Source: Dermanyssus gallinae
Lineage: Eukaryota; Arthropoda; Arachnida; Mesostigmata; Dermanyssidae
DNA: 64,000 nt
Direction of reading: 5' to 3'
Assembly (NCBI GenBank): GCA_003439945.1
Contig: QVRM01000459.1
Coordinates: forward strand, 372,001-436,000
A model generated the notes under the pieces. That model saw nothing but the letters and a program-made list of their open reading frames with translations, did not search any database and was not told where the DNA came from. The translations under genes and the position numbers were made by a program. Shown piece after piece: positions 55,052 through 64,000 of the stretch (positions are counted from its first letter, which is position 1; each line of letters opens with the position of its first letter).

Positions 55052-56809
55052 AAATATCACCATGAATCATCTCGTTTTCTGAGGTACCTGTCTTCACTGT
55101 TATCTGCATCCCAAGTGTGTCATTGCTTGATGCGTGTGTTGGGCTGTTTGGACAATTTTTTTTTGTAGGACGCTGTCAGAAACGTACAAACAACCAATAA
55201 TGAACGGCATCGGATATGATAACCCAGTTTTTATTCCAATATGTTGGGTGCTCAACTAGAGTAGTATAATGAATTCTAAATAGACGATTTTTCTGTTTAT
55301 GAACTGAGTTTTTTTTTATTATACATCTGGAAAATGCCCTCCTCGACATGGCTGGCATGTTGGCGTTTTTAACGTAATTTTCACTCACAGTTTGACATAC
55401 TTGTGCTTTGATCTTAGTGATACATCTAAACTGCTCTTTCATTGGCGTTGGTGGTCGCAGGTTCGTTGAGGTAACTTTTGAATTAAAAAAAAACAACAGA
55501 GAAAGAAGCTCAAAGGCGTTAGAGGCTAGGCCGCCGAAACGAGATAGTATACAACCAGTCAACCGTATCATCCAAAAAGCCCCGATGCTGCTTACCATTC
55601 ACTGTTCGTGCATTCCGTTCAGCGTCTTCAAATACAGATGGTCCAATGATGTCTCAAGCCCAAAATACGCAGCAAACAGTGGACACGTTTGGGATGCATT
55701 TACCTCTCATAAAACTCAATTCGGTTTCCGTCACTCCAATTGCGACAATTTTACTTGTTTACGAAGTGGCCACCAATATGGCTCATAAATCAGATTGGCG
55801 TCGTCGCTGACGATTTTGTTGAAAAACTCACAGTTCACAAGTGCTTCTTAAATTGTTGCATTATTGAGCACGATGCCGAAAGGATGTGGCCAGACTCGCG
55901 GCCACATTCAGGTGAACAACCATGATGTTTCCTGTTAAATGGTCTGGGCAAACATTCGTCGACGATTCTTCAATAATCGATCTAGTCTCCTCGATTTTTT
56001 AATTTTTTTTTTACATTTAATGCATTTGGGACTTTCGAGTTGTGGCAGTCAAATTTTCCGAAACCATTTTGAAATAATGTTCAACGATAAGAATGCGTTG
56101 TTGTGTGGAATATTCATTCATTCATTAATCACCTTTGTCAGGCATAAAGTCAAATATAATACATAAAAACACGGTCACTGAGCCAGCCTGGTCAGTGATT
56201 CAACTCTGGAGCACTCCCCCGCCTGATATCTCCCACAAGCTCTCCCGCACCTGTTATAGATACATTCTTCGGTTGGCTCATGGTACCCATGAGATTTACA
56301 GAGAACATGGTGAAAGCCGTGCCCTGCATAGCGTATTACCACGTGGCGGTTAGTGCGATGTAGTCCCATACAAGCATTGTTTGTCATTGCACTCGTACTG
56401 AAGAAGTCGGGGTCCACGTCTGCCATTCTCTCCTCCCACTGACAGATGAAATCCCTGTAGGCCTGTGTTTCGGGCAGCCGGAACTGGCGTGACATACGAT
56501 GCTTGTGTACATTATAAATGATGTTGGGTTTTGTGTTTTCAGGCTAAAGAACGGGTAGACAACGAACTCGCCGAAGATGTTCTCGATAAGGACGTCGACC
56601 TAACAAATCTAGCACCTCGTAAACCTGATTGGGATCTTAAGAGAGACATCGCCAAGAAACTGTCGAAACTCGAGCGCAAGACAAAGCGCGCCATTGCGGA
56701 GTTAATTCGAGAGCGACTTCAACAGAACAAAGACAGTAAAGAAGGTCTCGCACAGGCTGTTCGGGAAGCAAAACCTGAAGCTTTGTCGGATGACGAGGAC
56801 GCGGATTAG
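53973..56809 (+). CDS. CCDC12: Coiled-coil domain-containing protein 12, two exons
   Basis: Exon 1 is 53973-54263 (ends AACATTGACAAGCAG before GTGAGC) and exon 2 is 56543-56809 (after TTGTGTTTTCAG); the junction is phase 0 and the protein has 185 residues. Exon 1 gives the conserved start [20 protein letters not shown], a Gln/Ser-rich part and [14 protein letters not shown]. Exon 2 gives [38 protein letters not shown] and [14 protein letters not shown], the signature end of CCDC12. Family members are nuclear and associate with the spliceosome. The 2.3 kb intron carries a (TA)n tract, a dead mariner and a non-LTR fragment. The start has a good context (GGAATGG). Length close to the human 166. 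Confidence 0.93.
54958..55049. repeat. (TA)n microsatellite in the CCDC12 intron
   Basis: About 92 bases with one TACATA interruption near 54975. Confidence 0.95.
55180..56000 (-). pseudogene. Second mariner-type transposase, strongly decayed and internally deleted
   Basis: The minus strand, with shifts, reads a VNKxNCRxW-like segment near 55770, [17 protein letters not shown] near 55645, a [15 protein letters not shown] segment near 55590, [11 protein letters not shown] near 55540, then after a deletion [13 protein letters not shown] and [14 protein letters not shown] (55390), [12 protein letters not shown] (55340). Order and spacing fit mariner-like transposases of a different subfamily from the one at 43635. 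No intact D residues in context of HxDNAP can be read. It lies in the CCDC12 intron, antisense to the gene. Confidence 0.6.
56114..56496 (-). mobile_element. Non-LTR fragment E4, 3' end of the HGFHH family
   Basis: A 106-codon minus-strand frame reads [20 protein letters not shown] and [19 protein letters not shown], then [20 protein letters not shown], the C-terminal His/Cys motif shared with E1, E2 and E3. The 3' tail is (AATG)n near 56114-56125. It is a short 5'-truncated copy, ending about 45 bases before the acceptor of CCDC12 exon 2. Confidence 0.8.
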
Positions 56810-56957
56810 TAAGTTAAATCACGTCGAAGTTTTGAGAATGAGTACTCTGCTAAAGGTTAAGGACGAAATTCCATGTATGGCCGAAGTATGATATCTTCAT
56901 TACGTGACAGAACAGAAAATGTGTTTCCTCTTTTCTTTCGCAGGTACTGCTTTTCGT

Positions 56958-58235
56958 ATGTGCATAGATGTCCGCGACTTGCGACTCATCCGAAGCTTAA
57001 GTTCATACAAGATGCAATATAAACCTATCGCCCCGCCAGATGCAGTGATTGGAATGACAGAACTGGACCGGGCCAAATTTACTTCAAAGATATCTGTGCC
57101 GTCAACAACGGTCACAGATCCAAGCTCGTTTAATGATATTATATCTAAGCTCAAGTCTGTCTTCCTTAAGCTGGCAAATTTTAAACCCGTCCAGGAGCTG
57201 CCAGGCGGCGGTCGTAGAATAGTCTTCGATCCCGAGAAGATCAATGAACACCTCGTGAGAGAGTACGAAATTCAGCCTACCGAGGTTGAGCTTGGCTACG
57301 ATAACTTTTCATCAGACACTATTCTGAAGAAAGTGCTTAGCAAGGTGGAGGGTGAAGGTGGAGGTGCTAGCTTTAGTCTTATTGGACATATTCTTCATGT
57401 CAATTTGCGTTCGCATCTCATCCCCTATAGAAAGATAATCGGCCAGGTCTTGCTCGATAAGACGAAAAACGTCGAACTTGTTGTTAACAAAACGAGCAAC
57501 ATTAATTCCGCCTATCGTAATTTTTCATTTGAAATTCTCGCTGGCCAAGGTAGTACGATAGCCAAAGTACGCGAAAACGGTTGCATATATGAGTTTGATT
57601 TCGCCAAAGTGTATTGGAATCCACGACTCAGCACCGAGCATGACAGAATCACAAAGCTTCTTACCAACGACAGTGTGCTCTTCGATGTATTTGCTGGAGT
57701 AGGTCCCTTCACGATGCCAGCGGCGAGGAAAGGGTGCACAGTGTACGCAAACGATTTAAATCCTGACAGCTATCACTATCTAACCAAAAACCTCAAACAC
57801 AATAAGGTTGAGCACAAGGTTGAGGTATTTAACATGGATGGTCGTGAATTCCTGCAGAAAATCCTTCCCATAAAGCTACCTCTCCATCTAAGGCAAGATA
57901 TTCACGTCACAATGAATCTGCCTGCGATAGCAGTCGAGTTCCTGGATATTTTCCGCAATTTGCAGTTACGCACAGGTGCAGTCATTCATATACACTGCTA
58001 CTGCTTCACGCGATCGGAAGACAGGCGGAGCGCCACTTGGAGTCTAATGAAAGAGCATCTTGGTAGCGGCGATGAAACGTTCCAGATGGAAGAGGTTGAA
58101 GCACATTTCGTGCGCAGTGTGGCTCCAGGGAAGGATATGATGAGGGCGAGCTTTCTTCTGAGATATACAGATCCGCCTTTAGAAGATCAAGGCCCGTCCG
58201 AGAGAAAAAAGGTGAAAATTGTAGATGTTGTGTAA
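56958..58235 (+). CDS. TRMT5: tRNA (guanine37-N1)-methyltransferase Trm5
   Basis: 425 residues from the ATG at 56958. It makes m1G37 next to the anticodon using S-adenosylmethionine, in the cytosol/nucleus and often mitochondria. Visible: N-terminal PDAVIGMTELDRAKF, RNFSFEILAGQ and FDFAKVYWNPRLSTEHDR (substrate side), the SAM-binding FDVFAGVGPFTMPAARKG with YANDLNPDSYHYL, the NLPA-type catalytic motif MNLPAIAVEFLD, and IHCYCFTR. The frame is open upstream to 56904 across a likely acceptor (TTTCGCAG at 56943), so a first coding exon may exist; ATG at 56873 to 56885 followed by GTATGA would splice in frame. Human TRMT5 is 509 residues, so a longer N-terminus is possible. AATAAA-type signals at 58318-58330 and 58660. 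Confidence 0.93.
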   Translation: MCIDVRDLRLIRSLSSYKMQYKPIAPPDAVIGMTELDRAKFTSKISVPSTTVTDPSSFNDIISKLKSVFLKLANFKPVQELPGGGRRIVFDPEKINEHLVREYEIQPTEVELGYDNFSSDTILKKVLSKVEGEGGGASFSLIGHILHVNLRSHLIPYRKIIGQVLLDKTKNVELVVNKTSNINSAYRNFSFEILAGQGSTIAKVRENGCIYEFDFAKVYWNPRLSTEHDRITKLLTNDSVLFDVFAGVGPFTMPAARKGCTVYANDLNPDSYHYLTKNLKHNKVEHKVEVFNMDGREFLQKILPIKLPLHLRQDIHVTMNLPAIAVEFLDIFRNLQLRTGAVIHIHCYCFTRSEDRRSATWSLMKEHLGSGDETFQMEEVEAHFVRSVAPGKDMMRASFLLRYTDPPLEDQGPSERKKVKIVDVV

Positions 58236-60300
58236 AGCATAAGAACTACTTCTATAATACGTGTCTGTTGCACTGGTGACTCAGTGTTTAGTAACGAAAA
58301 AGAATGCTGTAATATTAATAATAAAAATAAACGGCAATGTATCTTGGATCTCGTACTGATAATAAGTGTGTTTTGCCTTGTGTCGATTCAGAGACTAATT
58401 GGCAATACGTACTCATAACAATTATACGGAACACTACCTGTTGTCGAGTTTCTGGACTTCTTCCGCAATTTGCAAAGTACCCGTACAGCCTTGCAATAGT
58501 GGGCTCATTAAACTGCAATACTAAGAAAGTTTCTCTAGAAATAATAACTCAGTATATTGCAAATAGCTCTACGTCTTCCTTTATTCATCGTTTAGTTTTT
58601 ATTTACTATTTATAATTTATTAAGCAGCGTCTTTATTTCACACCATGTAATATAGGTAACAATAAAACATCTTAATTTCACAAATGTCCTGTTTTCTTCT
58701 ACTAGCATCTATGCCCTTTCTATGCACAGTTTCCTTGTTAGTTCCTAGTAGAAGTAGCAATATGTAGCCTCCACATATTGCTACTTCTCGAGGCTTCATT
58801 TGAAACGCGTCTAGTATATTGGTTGGATTGCATCGTTTCTGGTGGTTCCTAACAGCCCGTTTTTCCCCACCTCATTCTAGCTCATCTGTTTAGCTGCTGG
58901 TGTTCCAACACACCTCACTTATGCTCTATGAGCACACTTGAATGGCTCAAGAACCAGTCACCCTCTCTCTCCCCTCTGCTTAGACACACATTCACACTTC
59001 ACTTCAGTCGTCGATCGTAGGCTGTTTCTGCATTAACGAACATCGCTGCTGGTGGGTTTTCTGCCAGAGATGTGTTTAAACCATTGTTGGCGAGACTAGG
59101 CATACAGGTGTCTGCATTGTATGGTCACTTTCTCAACCAAGTGTGGCGCGACATTGCGATCGATTTTATTAGTCAACACTCTAGCATTGCATGTATGCAT
59201 ACATATTAGGCGTACACACACTAGTCTAGCCAGAAACATTTTCGTACACCCATCGTGGTTGAAAGCAAGTGAGACACAGGTCGAGCAGACATGAATCCCA
59301 ATCGACCACCGTTGGCATCTCTTCACTCTCCTCTCACTTGTCTTCTGGCTAGCTATTGGAACATTTTTCCTTGTATTTATTTTATTCCACCCTTCGATAA
59401 TAGTACTATCCGGCCATGTCATGTCTCTGTCGAACCATTTGTCAAATACCAGACAGTGCCTAAGCGAATAGCCACATAGCTGGTTCGCATTTGCGTCTCG
59501 TCTATTGCATTCGTTCAATTCACACCATAATTACTTGCCAGTGCAGCACGCTACGCAAATAGTTTCTGATGAGTGCCTCCTTCATCTTTTTTGTAATGAC
59601 TACTCAAAGCTGAGCGTTCGAGACAACAAGTTTTGATGTTTCGGCAGTGTTCGCTCCGGCCCATACTTGACCGGTGCGTACCTTGCTGGAAGGTCGCCGA
59701 TTGCAATGTACTGCTATGTTGTCTTTTATTGCAACATTTTAACAACGAAAACAACCTTAGTCTAATAACGAACACTCAGTTGAGTCGCTGCGGTAATATC
59801 CATTCATCCTCGTCGATTAAATAATTCGTTGGTCGTCATTCGCTTACGACAGGCAGTGATGCTGTATCTACTACCTCGTTTCAACACGGCCGGCATCCGC
59901 CTACTGTACCCGCCTGCGCGCAATACGCATGTAAATCGATTGCTCGTACTATTCAAAGCTGGCATTGTGTGACAAATAATAATATTAACCATGTGTAGTT
60001 CTCTTGGCGCGATATGCAATCGCACAAAATCTGGGTCTGGAACCTTCTGCTCACTATACGACATCTTTGAACGTACTCGCCGTTCCATTGAGCGACTAAA
60101 GGTCGAAATTTCGTGATCCAATCTTCACCATTTACTCTACCACATCAGGCTTCCGACCATAATGCTATATATATATATATGCGTGAACATCATCGTCGTC
60201 GTCATGCTGGCTAAGGCTGAACAGACCCTCGCTGATCCATCGATGATCACAGTTGGTATTCGAACAAGATCGGCATCGCGCAGAAGGTCTACTAGAATCA
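58236..60300. other. Intergenic region between TRMT5 and the gamma-adaptin gene
   Basis: TRMT5 3' UTR to about 58690, then no recognisable coding or repeat family. Contains the hairpin at 58751-58787 and a short TA tract near 60165. Confidence 0.5.
58751..58787. repeat. Perfect 15-bp inverted repeat (hairpin)
   Basis: GAAGTAGCAATATGT, loop AGCCTCC, ACATATTGCTACTTC. Fully paired, about 510 bases after the TRMT5 stop. Confidence 0.85.
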
Positions 60301-63168
60301 CTACCAAAGTCCTGGGAAGTTGTTAACTTCGCCCTGTTGCGTCATCTTGCCTGCACCGGCCGTTCCTCGGACGTAATTCAAGCGCAGTCTCATTCGAAGT
60401 CTTGCGCTCGATGCGTTCGCCGGTGGCATCACCTTTACCGTTTGCTGGATCTCACCTGCATAGATTAGTCGAATTCCAAAAATATACATGTACACGCGCG
60501 TACATACATAAACGGTAATTTATTAAGTTATTTAGAGAAATATACGTTATTTGCGGTGGGACGAGATTAATCAATCTTACTAAAATCGTAGAGTATCACT
60601 TTTTTTTACCAGTAAATAACTATTCAGACTTTCGTTTACCCATATGTTATATTCACTAAAGATTTACGTCGTGCATCTTTGGGCATTGAGATGTAAATCT
60701 ATCCTGAAGATAGCTTGGGTGTAGCGATTCTCTAGTCCGCATACCATCACAATCATACGTATTCTGAATAGTAGTAAACCGCTAACCACGAGCTGTTGAG
60801 GTACTCATGACGAGTTCACAAATGATATATATTAGACTGACTATACGGATAATAGATCCATTCGATCCTGGGGATCTTTTATCCCACAAATCAACTTCTT
60901 TTGGGTGTTTTTTTGAGAGGACTAACTGGAAAATGCGGTTCGCACACACGGACGCCACGGCAGGAAAGCTCTGCAAGCATGGGCCGGTAGAGTGTTTGAC
61001 ACTAGACTCGCCAAGCAGGAAAAGTTGGGAAGATGGACCGATTTGCTCGGTTGTTGGTGAAGGACAGTTTTGCATCTTCCGCTGCATGGTCCAAGTGGCG
61101 CCTGGCCTCGGCTGTCTGCATCCTGGATCTTGGGCAGGCTCCGTGCTAAGATTTGACAGCCTTTTCCTCCGTGGAGTTCCGATTGACCCGGCCGTTTCGT
61201 TCAAATCGTGCTACTATTACTGGCTCCACCCTTGGTAGTTGTCACCCGTAAGATTTTGCCGCTACAGAGCTGCCAAAAGAAATGCCAAAACTGCTACTAC
61301 AATGTCGACATCAGCCATATTCGGCTTAAGTAAGATCAACTCACCACTGTTGTTTGGCTGTAAACAGTTGCCCGTTGGGGGCAGCATCTCTAGTTGAAAC
61401 ATTTTCGGTACGGCCACCTAAAATGCAACATAGTCATAACTGTATATTTATGCGTATATATTGTACGTGCAAATCAGCTATATGCTCATTTGTGTACTTA
61501 TAAACATTCAGAAAATGTATAGATAAAATAACAACTCAGGCGCTCAATTACCAAAATGTTATCTTCATTTGCAATTTTTATGTCGTGCATGTTTGGCATC
61601 GAGATGTGCTGTATTGTATAGTCCGTATAATCACATTTATACGCAGTTAGAATAGTAATAAACCGATATCGAAACTTTTTTAACGTCCGACGTTAACGTT
61701 AATAAACCGCTATCTGCAAGCTATTAAGATGTCCATGACGTGTTCGCAAACGCAACCATACCTATATTAAGGCTTGTGTTTATGTAAGTTTACAACAATA
61801 ATGTTGTATTTAACCAACCTGAAATAGTAGTTCACTAACGGGCTCTGGACCTCGATTCCTCATTAAAACTGTAAATGTAACTTGCTGACCGACGGGTACC
61901 ATCTACAAAATATAAGACAAAGAAATAACGGAAGCGTTATTCACTATGCGACACTAAGGGTAAGCTCACTTGTGCCGTACAATTGACTACGTATATCTTG
62001 AGTATATTGATCAAATTTCACCCGGGCTGCAGTTCCACACACGCAACAATATGCACTCCAAGTCAAATATATATGTATATATATGAAATGGATATGGACA
62101 TAAATAAAGTTGATAGATCTATGTAATTTCAATGGTCCAAAAAATACTGAATGCTATTATCGCCTATCATGCAAATATAATTTAACGACAATGGCTTAGC
62201 TAAATACTGTTCCCTAAAAACAAGTTCTTTATACGCGCATGCAGGCTTATATACACAGGGGATAAAAAAATAAAATAGTGAGAACTCGAGGACGTAAAGT
62301 TTTTGTGAATAGGTTCAAGACCTCTAGAATACATTTGAAATCCAGTGGGATATTCAGTCTGATAAATGACACCACCAATGACAATAATATCCAAAAATAT
62401 CAGAAATAGTATATAACGCCGGTAAGAAAATACAGCCAAATGGGCCTTGGTGAGGCCAAGTCAAATAGTTACACACATTTCCATCGAAACTACTTTTGCC
62501 TTACTTCGCTTGGTCATCTAGGCGTGAAGCCAGAAACGTAAAACGCTTGGCTTTCGAATGCATCATGGCTCTACGGGGTGACTAATGTCATCACACCACC
62601 GAATAAACAAAGATGATACTAACGACCTGCGAAAACAAGACGCGTACTATCCGCTAAGACCACTCGCTCTGTTAAATTAAATGACGCCATCTGACGGGAT
62701 GGAGATATCTGGGAGCCTAAAAGTTCGACACATTTCACCTACACTTTTTACCCCTGCTTAGCAATGCAGTGACTCTAATGGATAAAAAAAATTCAACGAA
62801 CATTTAAACAGCGATTACCTTCGGATATTGCATAACGATATTCAGGCCGTCGACATCCATTGCAGGAATGGTCTGCACAAGGTTCTGGGGAGACGTCAAA
62901 TCCCCAGTCATTACTGGCGGGCTAATTGTTGTTGTGGTCGTAACTGATGTCGCTGTGGTTGTGGTCGGCACGCCAGTGAGTCCTATCGAACCGAGGTTAA
63001 GAGGCAAGTTATTGACAAGCGCGTCTTGAAGAAGCATCGAATTTTTCTGATTGAGTTTTTTCTGATCGTCCGGGGATGACAAGAGTATATTGTCACCTGT
63101 AAGAAAAGCCATCGGATCAGACACCGCCGACACGGGAACCACACCTGTCGGAGCATTTGGCGTTGTTC
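60301..63168 (-). CDS. AP1G1: AP-1 complex gamma-adaptin, hinge and ear domain (last four exons)
   Basis: Exons on the minus strand: 63168-62819 (after GGTATGCAG; donor GTAATC), 61902-61819 (after TTTTGTAG; donor GTTGGT), 61417-61345 (after CATTTTAG; donor GTGAGT) and 60455-60301 (after ATCTATGCAG; ends TAG). Phases 0, 0 and 1 agree at every junction. The first exon is a Thr/Asn-rich hinge ending DGLNIVMQYPK, the others give VGQQVTFTVLMRNRG, VAVPKMFQLEMLPPTG and GEIQQTVKV, then LRMRLRLNYVRG and GEVNNFPGLW. This is the gamma-ear fold, which recruits accessory proteins to clathrin coats at the trans-Golgi and endosomes. GGA proteins share this domain, but the ending fits gamma-adaptin better. 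The trunk exons lie beyond 63169, outside the window or in its last 800 bases unrecognised. Symbol by homology. Confidence 0.88.
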
Positions 63169-63923
63169 CTGCATACCGCGATAAAGGATCACACACAAAA
63201 CAACACCACCGGTGTCATTCGATACGTTAGATACGCAAAAGTGCCAAGTTCAACGGTGCACCTAACGAACTAATTTAACTTAAGGCAAAATCTTACACGG
63301 ATGCCTGAACCGAAAACAAAGTCTCCAATCGCAATAAATAAAGCATACTAGTATAGGTGTATGTACACTAATACGCCTCCGAAGAATGCACTTTTATGTA
63401 CGCAGTTAATAGTTTAATGTAGACCAAAACATTCAGGTTGCCGGTTCAGTTTTCGTGCGAAACAAACAAAATAGCCAAAATCATTACAGGCGTGGCAGGC
63501 ACCTTATTCCGTCTGACTCGATCACATTTTTATTGGCTCCATCCTAAGCATCAATACAGCACCATGAGCATAATCAAAGTTCAGTCCCCGAAACGCAAAT
63601 TCTAAGAAAGAGCTGTTTTGACAGGAAACTGACAATTACTTAAAGAAACCCTACCATAGAGGCACATCATGTTTTGATTGATTCAGGCTTTGTACAACCT
63701 TCGCTATTGTGCTGAATTTCTGAAATTTATTGCAGGTACGACACGCTACATCGAACGACAGTGCTAAATAATATAACATATTCTAGATTATTAGATTAAT
63801 ATATATGCTAATATATGTGCTTAGAGCCTGGGAACTAAACTTTGCTGCAATAGCCGGCGACTTCTACAGCACGAGTGCAATTAAAAATGTTTTTTTTATA
63901 TACATGCAAAAAACAAATCTACA

Positions 63924-63964
<41 letters not shown>

Positions 63965-64000
63965 GCAATGGGCACAATGAGGGGCTGCCTCGAGGATAAG
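63169..64000. other. Intron of the gamma-adaptin gene (5' side), no exon seen
   Basis: No conserved coding segment in this stretch. A (TA)n tract is at 63928-63961. Confidence 0.5.
63928..63961. repeat. (TA)n microsatellite
   Basis: About 34 bases near the window end. Confidence 0.95.

Noticed and set aside
60782..61238. Overlapping 140-codon frames on both strands
   Set aside because: They lie in the intron of the gamma-adaptin gene between exons whose phases fit without them, and show no domain.
60301..63168. GGA adaptor as the identity of the ear-domain gene
   Set aside because: GGA shares the ear fold, but the final EVNNFP-W pattern and the LRMR-RL-Y block fit gamma-adaptin better. Kept as the alternative until upstream exons are seen.

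Overview
This is a 64 kb piece of animal nuclear DNA. Conserved host genes have GT-AG introns, long (TA)n microsatellites are common, and non-LTR retrotransposons dominate. R1-clade elements (three separate copies) are known mainly from arthropods, so I infer an arthropod. The sequence does not let me name the lineage. I see no tRNA, rRNA, CRISPR array or bacterial-type operon.

Layout. 1-8.5 kb is a nested stack: an intact-looking non-LTR element (E1) abuts an R1 element (R1a), and R1a is split by a second element (E2) flanked by a 12-bp target-site duplication. 8.5-16.5 kb holds decayed host-like pieces (C2H2 zinc fingers, protein-kinase exons), a retroelement with a YLDD reverse transcriptase and a restriction-like endonuclease domain (RLE-a), and a solo LTR with its target duplication. 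17-26 kb holds a gag-like ORF1, a near full-length R1 (R1b) and RLE-b. 26-30 kb is a non-coding repeat (called X here) carrying two datable insertions (E3 and a CR1-like fragment). 30-34.6 kb is a two-ORF CR1-like element. 35-47 kb is gene-poor repeat debris with an R1 deletion derivative, a remnant of an LTR element, a mariner and a split duplication of the 16 kb region. 47.9-51 kb has two YLDD/RLE elements (c and d) joined head to head. A foldback element lies at 52.7 kb.

53.6-64 kb is the host-gene end: CCDC12 (two exons, +), TRMT5 (+, starting about 150 bp after the CCDC12 stop) and the ear-domain end of an AP-1 gamma-adaptin gene (-, four consecutive exons with matching splice phases; its 5' part lies outside the window). 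Their products belong to general RNA processing, tRNA modification and clathrin-coated vesicle transport, and nothing suggests they act together beyond proximity.

Most interesting: the YLDD-RT/RLE family in four copies, a 2A-like motif at the start of the E2 ORF1, a retroelement clade with a shared His/Cys C-terminal motif in four copies, and several insertions whose empty sites or restored frames can be read inside this window.
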